From the NCBI GenBank assembly GCA_024654505.1, contig JANLHN010000002.1, positions 1 to 39,400 of the forward strand: a stretch of DNA of 39,400 bases. Reading direction: 5' to 3'. Below the pieces are notes generated by a model. It did no database searches, had not been told where the DNA came from, and saw nothing but the letters and a program-made list of their open reading frames with translations. The position numbers and the translations under genes are program-made. Of the stretch, positions 27,208 through 35,070 are shown one piece after another. How positions within the stretch are numbered: the stretch's first letter is position 1; each line of letters opens with the position of its first letter. Source of the DNA: Nanobdellota archaeon. Lineage in GTDB: Archaea; Nanobdellota; Nanobdellia; Pacearchaeales; GW2011-AR1.

Positions 27208-27251
27208 TAACCTGAAATTAGTTGAGGATTTGGGTATTTAAAGGTTTTGGG

Positions 27252-27288
27252 AATCGCTCGCACCTGACTTTGTCTAGGTGCTCGCTTT
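27252..27288. repeat. Intergenic element AATCGCTCGcACCTG...CTCGCTTT (copy 1)
   Basis: aatcgctcgcacctgactttgtctaggtgctcgcttt, with internal inverted repeat gcacct/aggtgc; resembles 31243-31280. Confidence 0.5.
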
Positions 27289-27396
27289 TTGAAGACATTA
27301 AGTAATTCCTATAACTCTTAGATGAACTGTTCTGTCAAATTTATAAATCGTTGAAGATAACATGGAGAGGAACATTTGTGATGAAGTCTCTTAACA

Positions 27397-27642
27397 TTAC
27401 CTCTGGTCTTTTCTAAATCTAATTATTGTTAGAACATATCCTACAAGCTTATAATCAAACCTTTTTCCGAGAGCATTTACAATCTCTTTAGCTATCCCCT
27501 CTGCTTCTTTTTTGTCTCTGCATGCTGATTTAAGAATAGATATTTTGATTACCTTTTCATGTTTAAACATAGTATTGACTTGTTCGATGAACTCTTGTGT
27601 TAAGCCTTTTTTTCCTATTTGGAGTCTTTTAATTTGTTTCAT
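27397..27642 (-). CDS. CRS1/YhbY-domain RNA-binding protein
   Basis: LQIGKKGLTQEFIEQVNTMFKHEKVIKISILKSACRDKKEAEGIAKEIVNALGKRFDYKLVGYVLTIIR. Confidence 0.85.
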   Translation of the reverse strand: MKQIKRLQIGKKGLTQEFIEQVNTMFKHEKVIKISILKSACRDKKEAEGIAKEIVNALGKRFDYKLVGYVLTIIRFRKDQR

Positions 27643-28003
27643 TTGTTAATTTTTGTATATCTGCCTTTTTAACCTTAAGTTTACTTTGTTTCTTTACGGA
27701 CCATGTTCCTTTTTTCATTAAAAGTCCTTTTTTCATATCTGCTCTGAGGAAGATATTTACATTTATATCTCGTTTATTATCTCGCCAGTCTTGCGAATGT
27801 CTTGCACAAAAGATTGCAGCTTCTTGGATTTCTTTTTTTGTAGGGGACTCTCCGGCGTTTACGAAGGGACTTCCAGGGGCTTCTGTATGGAGGAGGGTTT
27901 CATTTCTTTTTGCTGATTTTACTAATTCATCATTATTTTCTGCGTCTCTTCCTCCAAAAATAATCTTTCCAGTGGATAGGGTGTATTTTCTATAATTTGT
28001 CAT
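27629..28003 (-). CDS. Standalone NFACT-R (DUF814) RNA-binding domain protein
   Basis: YRKYTLSTGKIIFGGRDAENNDELVKSAKRNETLLHTEAPGSPFVNAGE...RHSQDWRDNKRDINVNIFLRADMKKG. Confidence 0.85.
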   Translation of the reverse strand: MTNYRKYTLSTGKIIFGGRDAENNDELVKSAKRNETLLHTEAPGSPFVNAGESPTKKEIQEAAIFCARHSQDWRDNKRDINVNIFLRADMKKGLLMKKGTWSVKKQSKLKVKKADIQKLTNETN

Positions 28004-28079
28004 AAGGAGTCTAGGTGTGGGTGGTTTAAATTGTTTGTTAATAAGATAGGTTTAAATAAATAAAAAGACATTGCCTGAT

Positions 28080-28457
28080 ATGATGGATTTATTTGCTATT
28101 CTTAACTCTTTGATGGTCTATTTTCTAATTGTGGAATGCATTCGAGTGATTATATTTACTCCAGATTGGAAGCTTAGAACTAGACCTGAAGGAGAATCAT
28201 TAAAACATTGGCAGAAAGTTTTAGTGTTGATGTTTTTCTTTTTAGTGATTTTTCCAGTTCTTAATTGGTTTTTCTTGAACTACCTTACTATCTTTTTTGT
28301 GTGGATTGGGATGTATCAAATAAGTTTTTTCTTTATATTAATGCCTTTAGTGTATCTTTGGGTCGAGAAAAGGATTCTTTCTTATCCTTGGAGATGGTCA
28401 GATTTAATTCCTGGAGGAATTATTCTTTTAGATGTAATCATAACTATTTGGATTTAG
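28080..28457 (+). CDS. Hypothetical multi-pass membrane protein
   Basis: ORF track start is a TTG at 28071; ATG at 28080 fits a leaderless transcript from the TATA-like ggtttaaataaa. Several hydrophobic helices. Confidence 0.65.
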   Translation: MMDLFAILNSLMVYFLIVECIRVIIFTPDWKLRTRPEGESLKHWQKVLVLMFFFLVIFPVLNWFFLNYLTIFFVWIGMYQISFFFILMPLVYLWVEKRILSYPWRWSDLIPGGIILLDVIITIWI

Positions 28458-28470
28458 TTAATTAAAATTT

Positions 28471-29067
28471 TTAGAAATCGTCGTCTTTCTTGTTCTTTTG
28501 AATCTCTTTTATTCTTCTTAGAGCTGCTCGAACGTTTTTATTAAGCTGAATCATAGAATCGTCAAGTTGGGCCTTGTTTTTTGTTCCTGTGCAGACAAGC
28601 TTTCCATTACTAAACAATAGAAACGTTGCTGTTGGGTCTTCTAGCTTGTATACTAATCCGGGAAATTGTTCTGGTTCGTATTCTGTGTTTTCTAGTTCTA
28701 GAGCAAGAGTGTTTAGGTTTAAGTCTAAGTTTATTGCTCCAGAGGCTACGATATTTTGGACCTTTATTTTTGGTACAGTGGTTACATTAACTGAGATTTT
28801 TCTTAATTGTTTTATAACTTGCTGGACAACTTCTTTTACTTGGGCAATAGATTTTGTTCCAGTGCAAACAAGGTTTCCAGAGCTAAAAACTAGGACTGCA
28901 GACTTTGGTTTTTTTATTCTTAAAACTAATCCGGGGAATGTGTCGGGGTTATACTCTGTGTTTGGCTGTGTTCTTGCAAGTTTTGTTAACGAAACGTCCT
29001 TGCCAAGAGAGGTAGTTGCTACAATATTCTGAACCTTTAAAGAAGTGTTCTTATTTTCAGGAGTCAT
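28471..29067 (-). CDS. tbp: TATA-box binding protein (TBP)
   Basis: Two TBP repeats: VQNIVATTSLG...FPGLVLRIKKPKSAVLVFSSGNLVCTGTKS and VQNIVASGAINLDLNLNTLALELENTEYEPEQFPGLVYKLEDPTATFLLFSNGKLVCTGTKN. Confidence 0.97.
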   Translation of the reverse strand: MTPENKNTSLKVQNIVATTSLGKDVSLTKLARTQPNTEYNPDTFPGLVLRIKKPKSAVLVFSSGNLVCTGTKSIAQVKEVVQQVIKQLRKISVNVTTVPKIKVQNIVASGAINLDLNLNTLALELENTEYEPEQFPGLVYKLEDPTATFLLFSNGKLVCTGTKNKAQLDDSMIQLNKNVRAALRRIKEIQKNKKDDDF

Positions 29068-29106
29068 ATCATTTATTGAAAAAATTCATTTATAAAGGTA
29101 TCGTCG

Positions 29107-30813
29107 CTATGAATTTTCCACTTCTTTCTCAATTTCTTCAATTGTTGCGATGTCGTCGAGGCCACGGTCGGGTCTTAGAGCTTTTATTCTAGGAAATCTG
29201 AGGGCGTAACCAGAGGAATATGTAGGGGATTTTTGTATATTCTGGTATTGGACTGTAACAATTATTTCTGGACGGACCTTCATTTTCCTCCCATGTTCTT
29301 CAATTATTATATCTTGAAGTTTTTCAGTTATTTCCTCAAAACTTAATCCCTGTTCTTTTAGTTCTTTTAATCCTGTAGAAACTTTTCCTATTTCAAGTAA
29401 GTCTCCATTGTTTCTACATGAGACATCAAAACTAGTTAGCCATCCGGCCCTTTTTCCTGTTCCCCATTCTGCCCCGGTTATTACTAAATCAAAATCTTTG
29501 TCTTCTGGTTTCAGTTTAACTGCATAACCAACTCTTGCTCCCGGCTTGTATGGGGCGGAGAGGTTTTTCCCCATTAGGCCTTCTTGATTATCTTCCAAGG
29601 CCTTTGTGTAAAATTTTTCAACCTCTTCTTCGTCATCAGTAATTATTTGTTTTGCAAGGATTATTTTGTAGGGAATTTCTTTTGTTATTTTTTCAATAAG
29701 TTTCCTTCTTTCTTTGAATTCTGTTTCAATTAAACTCTTTCCTTCATAGTATATTATATCAAATATGGCTAATTCTATTGGGAATTTCTTGGCCATTTCT
29801 TCAATTTGATGTTTTCTTTTTATTCTTTGGCTGATTGACTGAAAGTCTGTGTACTCTTTTGTTTTTGCATCGAAACCAACTGCTTCAGCGTCGATGATAA
29901 AAGAGCTTCCTTTAACATTCTTTTTAACATATTCTAAAATTTCTGGGAATTGTTTTGTGACTTCCTCTAATCTTCTTGTAAATATTTTAATCCAGCCTTT
30001 TTCATCCTTATTTATCATAACTCTAAAACCGTCATATTTATATTCAAATGCCGCAGGTTTTCCAACTATCCTGAATGCATCTTCTACATCTTTTGCTTTT
30101 GGGAAGAGCATGACTTTTACTGGTTTTCCTGGTTCAAGTTTTATTTTGTTTAATTGATTTTTACAAGCCTTTTCAAAAACTTCTGCGAAATCGGTTGCTT
30201 TATCATAGGCTTCTTGAACTTTTGTTGAAAATTCTTTTTTCTCTTCTAGGTTTTTTGGTTTGAAACAGTATGTTGTTATGGCATCTCTTAAGATTCCAGA
30301 GCCAACACCGATTTTTAGGTCTCCAAGAATTGTTCTAATCAGATATTTTGCTTCCTGGGGTGTTGCAGAGTGTAGGAGCTCTATGATTAATCCAATCTTT
30401 TGTTCAACTGTTCCTTTCCCTTCTAATGTTGGGATTTTTGTTAGGTTGTCTACTACCTTTTTTGTGCTGAGTTGTTTAGAGAAAAGGGCTGTTTGTTTCT
30501 TTTTCTTTTCTAGGATTGATTCTGCAACCTTCCCTAAATCTCCAAGTTTTTTAAATTCCTTAACTACATCAGAATCAAGTATCCCTGCTGTCTTGGATAT
30601 TGATCTTATTGCTAATTGGTGTGAGATACCGAGTTCCCTCTGGTCATAATCTGCAAAAACGTTTCCTTGGAGCAAATAGACTAATTCTGGTTCATCTTCT
30701 ATCTTTTTGAGAAAATTGGCTAAGATTTCTGTTTTCTCTAGACCTTTTGTAGTTGATTCAAGGGCTTGGTAAACATCACAGAGTTTTGAGTATTCCATAA
30801 GTATTTGTTCCAA
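29107..30813 (-). CDS. lig: ATP-dependent DNA ligase
   Basis: FEYKYDGFRVMINKDEKG (KxDG motif), GLMGKNLSAPYKPGARVGYAVKLKPE, RFPRIKALRPDRGLDDIAT. Confidence 0.97.
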   Translation of the reverse strand: MEQILMEYSKLCDVYQALESTTKGLEKTEILANFLKKIEDEPELVYLLQGNVFADYDQRELGISHQLAIRSISKTAGILDSDVVKEFKKLGDLGKVAESILEKKKKQTALFSKQLSTKKVVDNLTKIPTLEGKGTVEQKIGLIIELLHSATPQEAKYLIRTILGDLKIGVGSGILRDAITTYCFKPKNLEEKKEFSTKVQEAYDKATDFAEVFEKACKNQLNKIKLEPGKPVKVMLFPKAKDVEDAFRIVGKPAAFEYKYDGFRVMINKDEKGWIKIFTRRLEEVTKQFPEILEYVKKNVKGSSFIIDAEAVGFDAKTKEYTDFQSISQRIKRKHQIEEMAKKFPIELAIFDIIYYEGKSLIETEFKERRKLIEKITKEIPYKIILAKQIITDDEEEVEKFYTKALEDNQEGLMGKNLSAPYKPGARVGYAVKLKPEDKDFDLVITGAEWGTGKRAGWLTSFDVSCRNNGDLLEIGKVSTGLKELKEQGLSFEEITEKLQDIIIEEHGRKMKVRPEIIVTVQYQNIQKSPTYSSGYALRFPRIKALRPDRGLDDIATIEEIEKEVENS

Positions 30814-30913
30814 GAGTAGTTTATATTTTTAATGATATTTGTTTCTTAAGAGGATAATCCTTTGGTTTGCGCTGATTACAAACATTTATAACTAAAAAGT
30901 TTTATCTTGATTT

Positions 30914-31237
30914 ATGGGAATTGATGTAACAGATATGACGTTTGAAAAAGAAGTTATTAAGAGGTCAGCGGAGATTCCTGTTCTTGTTGATTTTTGGGCT
31001 TCTTGGTGTGGTCCTTGTGTGATGCTTAAGCCAATCTTGGAAAGAATTGCTAAAGAATATAAAGGGAAGTTTGTTTTAGCAAAGATGTCTGTTGAAGAAA
31101 ATCAAGAGACTCCCGGAAAATTTAGTGTGATGTCTATTCCCGCCGTTAAACTTTTTAAAGATGGATTGGTTGTTGATGAGTTTGTTGGGGCAAAGCCAGA
31201 GGCTGCAGTTAGGGATTGGTTAGATGAGAGGCTGTGA
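30914..31237 (+). CDS. Thioredoxin
   Basis: VLVDFWASWCGPCVMLKPILERIAKEYKGKFVLAKM...FSVMSIPAVKLFKDG. Confidence 0.95.
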   Translation: MGIDVTDMTFEKEVIKRSAEIPVLVDFWASWCGPCVMLKPILERIAKEYKGKFVLAKMSVEENQETPGKFSVMSIPAVKLFKDGLVVDEFVGAKPEAAVRDWLDERL

Positions 31238-31242
31238 TATCT

Positions 31243-31280
31243 AATCGCTCGAACCTGGACAAGTCCAAAGTTCTCGCTTT
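31243..31280. repeat. Intergenic element AATCGCTCGaACCTG...CTCGCTTT (copy 2)
   Basis: aatcgctcgaacctggacaagtccaaagttctcgcttt, starting just after the thioredoxin stop. Confidence 0.5.
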
Positions 31281-31367
31281 ATAAGAGAAAATTAATAAAT
31301 GCCAAGAACTTTCACACTTTTATCAAACTTGACTTGACTAGATTACCTAATAGTCATTTTGTGTATT

Positions 31368-31383
31368 AGCGACCCTGGTCGCT
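31368..31383. other. Perfect palindromic hairpin AGCGACC-CT-GGTCGCT between convergent genes
   Basis: Read directly: agcgaccctggtcgct followed by tattttat. Confidence 0.55.
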
Positions 31384-31387
31384 TATT

Positions 31388-31597
31388 TTATCTTCTAGGA
31401 ACTACCAACCAAAGGATTAGGTAGGCTAATACTCCACTCCCCATTGCTAGGGCAATAAGAACTGTTAAGAGCCTTATCAATGTTGGGTCCACATTAAGGT
31501 GATTAGCAATTCCAGCACAAACACCTCCAATCATAGAGTCCTTTGGTTCTGCACGATACAGTCTTTGGTATTTCTCTTTTTTCTTTTCCATCATCAA
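31388..31597 (-). CDS. PspC-domain protein
   Basis: RLYRAEPKDSMIGGVCAGIANHLNVDPTLIRLLTVLIALAMGSGVLAYLILWLVVPRR. Confidence 0.9.
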   Translation of the reverse strand: MMMEKKKEKYQRLYRAEPKDSMIGGVCAGIANHLNVDPTLIRLLTVLIALAMGSGVLAYLILWLVVPRR

Positions 31598-32160
31598 TTT
31601 CCCCTTCTTTTGTTTGCTCTTAGGCTTGGTCGGACCTTAGGAGATTTAACTGCAGAGTTCATTAATCCTCTTGCTTTTCTTGAAGTTGATGTTAATGCTC
31701 GAAGGCTCCTTTGTTTTGGAGCTTTAACGAATTGTCCTAGTTGTTTATCACTTAGAATTGTTGGGGCTGTTCTGTCTACGAGAATTACTTCATAAAAATA
31801 ATTCATTCCATCTTTTCCGATTTGGTAGGAGTTTAGAACTTCCATATTTGTAAATTCTCTTGCAACTCTTTGTTCTGCAATTTCTTTATAGTTCATTCGA
31901 AGATTCTTTCTGATGTGAAGTCTCTTCGTTCTTCTTGCCTTGTAGGGTCTTGTTCTTTTATGTCCACCCCTTTTAACTCTAATTCTGACTACAACAACAC
32001 CTTTTTTTGCTTTGTATCCCAGTGCTCTTGCTCTGTCTAGTCTTAATGGTTTTTCTACCCTAACTATTGCGTCACTCTTTCTCCATTCTATCATTCTAGC
32101 TCTAAGAGTCAGAACATCTGGCTTTCTCCAAGCCATTCTAAGATATTTTGCTAATCCCAT
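31594..32160 (-). CDS. rpl15e: Ribosomal protein L15e
   Basis: RARALGYKAKKGVVVVRIRVKRGGHKRTRPYKARRTKRL...EVLNSYQIGKDGMNYFYEVILVD. Confidence 0.96.
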   Translation of the reverse strand: MGLAKYLRMAWRKPDVLTLRARMIEWRKSDAIVRVEKPLRLDRARALGYKAKKGVVVVRIRVKRGGHKRTRPYKARRTKRLHIRKNLRMNYKEIAEQRVAREFTNMEVLNSYQIGKDGMNYFYEVILVDRTAPTILSDKQLGQFVKAPKQRSLRALTSTSRKARGLMNSAVKSPKVRPSLRANKRRGN

Positions 32161-32184
32161 GATTGTTAGATTGAAAATTGGTTT

Positions 32185-32454
32185 TTAAATCTTCACCTTT
32201 AGAAAATTTTGGAGATATCTTTCATTGACTTTTACAATTCCATAAATTGTGGAGATTATGAAGGCTGCTTGGAGGATTATAAATATTGTATCTCCAATAT
32301 AAATGCTGTAAATTTCTAGGCAAATTCCTCCAAGAAGGAGTAGGGGGTAGGTGTATCTTCTTCGAATTTTTCTTTTCATTGAAACCATTAGTGTTCCAGT
32401 AATAATGCTAAGAAGTCCAATTATTGCAAGTATTGTATATGTAGTTATCACCAT
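32185..32454 (-). CDS. Small multi-pass membrane protein
   Basis: 89-aa ORF with ~3 hydrophobic helices immediately upstream of L15e on the same strand. Confidence 0.6.
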   Translation of the reverse strand: MVITTYTILAIIGLLSIITGTLMVSMKRKIRRRYTYPLLLLGGICLEIYSIYIGDTIFIILQAAFIISTIYGIVKVNERYLQNFLKVKI

Positions 32455-32551
32455 TTTTTTAAGAAAGCGGGGAGGTATTTAAGTTCTTTTATCTTTTGAT
32501 AAATTAATAAAAATAAAATAAATTTGGGATTAGACACTATATGGGCTAATC

Positions 32552-32620
32552 TTATTCTTCATCATCTGAGTCATCTTCTTCCTTGACATCTTCTTCGAAG
32601 TCTTCTTCATCATAGCTCAT
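32552..32620 (-). CDS. Possible 22-aa hyperacidic microprotein
   Basis: Manual translation MSYDEEDFEEDVKEEDDSDDEE*; GGAG 10 nt upstream of ATG. Speculative. Confidence 0.35.
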   Translation of the reverse strand: MSYDEEDFEEDVKEEDDSDDEE

Positions 32621-32735
32621 TTTATATTTTCTCCAAATTTAGTTTGGGAACTATTTTATTATCTCATTTACGGGTAGTTTTTAAAGTTATGCTATTCCTA
32701 AAAAGGGGTTGGGAAAATGAGAGATTAAAGAATTT

Positions 32736-33695
32736 TTATCTTTTAAAATTGGTCTCGAATGTTGAGAGTACGGCTCGGTGATCTGATAGGTATTTGAATT
32801 CGTCTTCAGTTCTCATTGGCAAATGTTGGGTTTCTACACGTAAGAGTCTTGTTTCTCCAGTTTTTAAGAATATATAATCAAGCCGTTCAGTTATGGTTGG
32901 TTCTTCACAATAAAGGCTGTCCTCTAATTCGCAGTTAATAGTTAGTTCGTCTTCAGTGTGGTAGTCTTCAAAGTTTAGAGTTTCTAAAAGTTTTTCATAC
33001 TCTCCAGTTCCGTCAAGAGAATTTATATTGAAGTCTCCAGTTATTATGAGGGGTCCTTTATTGTCAATTTCGTCAATAAATGTTTTTAGCTGTTTTATTT
33101 GTGAATCTCTTGACTCATGATTTTCTTTGGAATTTCCAGAATTAAGGTGTGTGGTGATTACATTTATAGATTCTTTTCTTGTCATTTGGATGACTAGATG
33201 AACTGCACCTTTTGTTGCGAGGCAATCAGAATCGCTACACTCGTTATATGCTACAACCCTCTGACTTTCGATTGGCCAACGGGAGAGAACTAGAAGACCT
33301 CCAGAGGTAGCTTTGCCGGATTCTTTTTTTGGTTGGTCTGTTAAATAATAAGGGAATCTCTTTTTAGAGTTATTTATAATCAACGAAACTGCTTCAGAAG
33401 TCCATGCTTCTTGAAGAGTCACAATATCAAAATCAGATTCTCCTATCCATTCTCCGATGAGTTGGGCTCTTTCTTCAGGGTAGTCAGAAATACTAATAAT
33501 TGATGGCCTGAGAAAAACATTGTAGGAAAGAATTTTTAATTCATTAGGAGATTTTTTTTCATAGAGGTTCTTTTTAATCTTATCAAATAAAGTTAAACCG
33601 CTTTCGTCTGAGTAAAAGAAGATTATTCCGAGGAAGGCAAGAATTATTATTGTGGTAATAATTAACCCAAGAGGTATTTTTATGATTTTTTTCAT
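32736..33695 (-). CDS. Endonuclease/exonuclease/phosphatase-family protein with N-terminal membrane anchor
   Basis: ILSYNVFLRP...DIVTLQEAWTSEAV...IITGDFNINSLDG...YLSDHRAVLSTFE; N-terminal IPLGLIITTIIILAFLGIIFFY. Confidence 0.9.
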   Translation of the reverse strand: MKKIIKIPLGLIITTIIILAFLGIIFFYSDESGLTLFDKIKKNLYEKKSPNELKILSYNVFLRPSIISISDYPEERAQLIGEWIGESDFDIVTLQEAWTSEAVSLIINNSKKRFPYYLTDQPKKESGKATSGGLLVLSRWPIESQRVVAYNECSDSDCLATKGAVHLVIQMTRKESINVITTHLNSGNSKENHESRDSQIKQLKTFIDEIDNKGPLIITGDFNINSLDGTGEYEKLLETLNFEDYHTEDELTINCELEDSLYCEEPTITERLDYIFLKTGETRLLRVETQHLPMRTEDEFKYLSDHRAVLSTFETNFKR

Positions 33696-33701
33696 GTTAA
33701 A

Positions 33702-33926
33702 TATGAGTTCGCTGGGATTTTACTCAAGATTTGCATCTCATGAATTATCTAAATAAGCTATTTATTCATTCGAAGCGAATCTTTCGCCCAGGACCTGTCC
33801 TGTCTTCAAATCCTATGAGCTCGCTGGGATTTTTGAACTATTCGCAATTTGCATTTCGTAGCGTTGTTTTATTCTTGCGCTACTCAAAGCGAATTGCTCA
33901 CCAGGACCTGTCCTGTCTTTAAATCC
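33702..33926 (-). pseudogene. Two decayed tandem copies of the adjacent tRNA-Ile unit (112 and 113 bp)
   Basis: Copy A 33702-33813 and copy B 33814-33926 both begin TATGAG(C/T)TCGCTGGGATTT, as does the intact unit at 33927. Both contain CCAGGACCTGTCCTGTCTTNAAATCC. Copy B keeps TGCGCTAC 112 bp from its counterpart in the intact tRNA. Confidence 0.65.
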
Positions 33927-33928
33927 TA

Positions 33929-34002
33929 TGAGCTCGCTGGGATTTGAACCCAGGACCCCCGCCTTATCAGAGCGGTGCGCTACCGGGCTGCGCTACGAGC
34001 TC
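33929..34002 (-). tRNA. tRNA-Ile (GAT)
   Basis: GAGCTCG TA GCGC-AGCCCGGTA-GCGC A CCGCT-CTGATAA-GGCGG GGGTC CTGGG-TTCAAAT-CCCAG CGAGCTC A: full cloverleaf by eye. Confidence 0.95.
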
Positions 34003-34065
34003 ACTGTGAAAGTTTAGGGGAATATTGATTTATAAAATTAAGTGTTAGAAGGTCTTAGAGTGTGG

Positions 34066-34359
34066 TCAATCAATATCTAGAGTGAATTCTTTGCCTGCCT
34101 CATTTTGGATAATTATTTTATTATTCTTAATTTTTATTGAAGTGATGTATACTTCTTGAATATCAGATTCTAATCCAAGAACATATTTTTGTTTGTAAAT
34201 CTCTTTGAGCCATATTCGTTCATTGGTTTTAACATTAATGGCTTCTACATATCCTCCGACATGTTTCATATTCTCTGTATCTCCAACAAAATGGGGCACA
34301 GAGTACCTCACTCCCTTATGAATTATAGGTTCAATATTTTTTGGTTTTATTCTTGACAT
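34066..34359 (-). CDS. Conserved hypothetical protein
   Basis: 97-aa ORF, GGYVEAINVKTNERIWLKEIYKQKYVLGLESDIQEVYITSIKI. Confidence 0.7.
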   Translation of the reverse strand: MSRIKPKNIEPIIHKGVRYSVPHFVGDTENMKHVGGYVEAINVKTNERIWLKEIYKQKYVLGLESDIQEVYITSIKIKNNKIIIQNEAGKEFTLDID

Positions 34360-34380
34360 AGGATATTTTGAGTAATTTTA

Positions 34381-35016
34381 TTATGCCTTTATCTCGAGAA
34401 AGAGTTTCTCGTTTCTGAGGTTGTATTCAATTACTTCGACAGTCATTGGGATATACTTAACATAGCAATAGTCTTTACTATAGGCTTTGATTTCTATTCC
34501 TGATGCGAGGGTGGTTATTATGACATCCTTCTTTTGTTTGACTCCGGGGGTGTCTATGATATAAATTATCCTGTTATCCAAACGTTTTATAGATGATTCT
34601 GCTTCGACTTTTGGAAGTGTTATTCTTCTTTTCATTTCTTCTTCAGAAATTGGAATTATTATCTCCTTTCTTACTTCTGCCAATTCTGATTGTGGGTGTT
34701 GTTGTATCATTGGTGGTTTCCCCCTAATTACTTTTATCTGGATTTTCCTATTTGGGTTCTGGTTCATTGTCATATCATTCATTATCTTATTCAAATCTTC
34801 ATTTTTCATTAATTCTTCTATTAATGGTCCGGCTATTTTTTCAAGTCCAAAGGGAAGCTTTAATTCTCGAGGTATTTGGTTTGTGTTGTCTTCTCTTCCA
34901 AGCATCCCATAATTTTCCTTCTCTTCTCTTTCTTTAAATGATTTTCCACAATGAGGGCAGAAGTTAAACCTTCTTTCAATTTTTATAGCACATGCCGGAC
35001 ATTTTTTCTTTAACAT
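34381..35016 (-). CDS. Zinc-ribbon protein with C-terminal Hsp20/alpha-crystallin-like domain
   Basis: CPACAIKIERRFNFCPHCGKSF; beta-rich C-terminus NRIIYIIDTPGVKQKKDVIITTLASGIEIKAYSKDYCYVKYIPM. Confidence 0.6.
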   Translation of the reverse strand: MLKKKCPACAIKIERRFNFCPHCGKSFKEREEKENYGMLGREDNTNQIPRELKLPFGLEKIAGPLIEELMKNEDLNKIMNDMTMNQNPNRKIQIKVIRGKPPMIQQHPQSELAEVRKEIIIPISEEEMKRRITLPKVEAESSIKRLDNRIIYIIDTPGVKQKKDVIITTLASGIEIKAYSKDYCYVKYIPMTVEVIEYNLRNEKLFLEIKA

Positions 35017-35070
35017 TTTAATAGAAGAGGTTCTCCCTATTTAAAATTTGTCTATAGGTTGTTTAGGGTG

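Noticed and set aside
33702-33926. Repeats near tRNA-Ile as a CRISPR array
   Set aside because: Only two diverged ~112-bp units with tRNA homology; no short conserved repeat/unique spacer alternation, no cas genes in the window.
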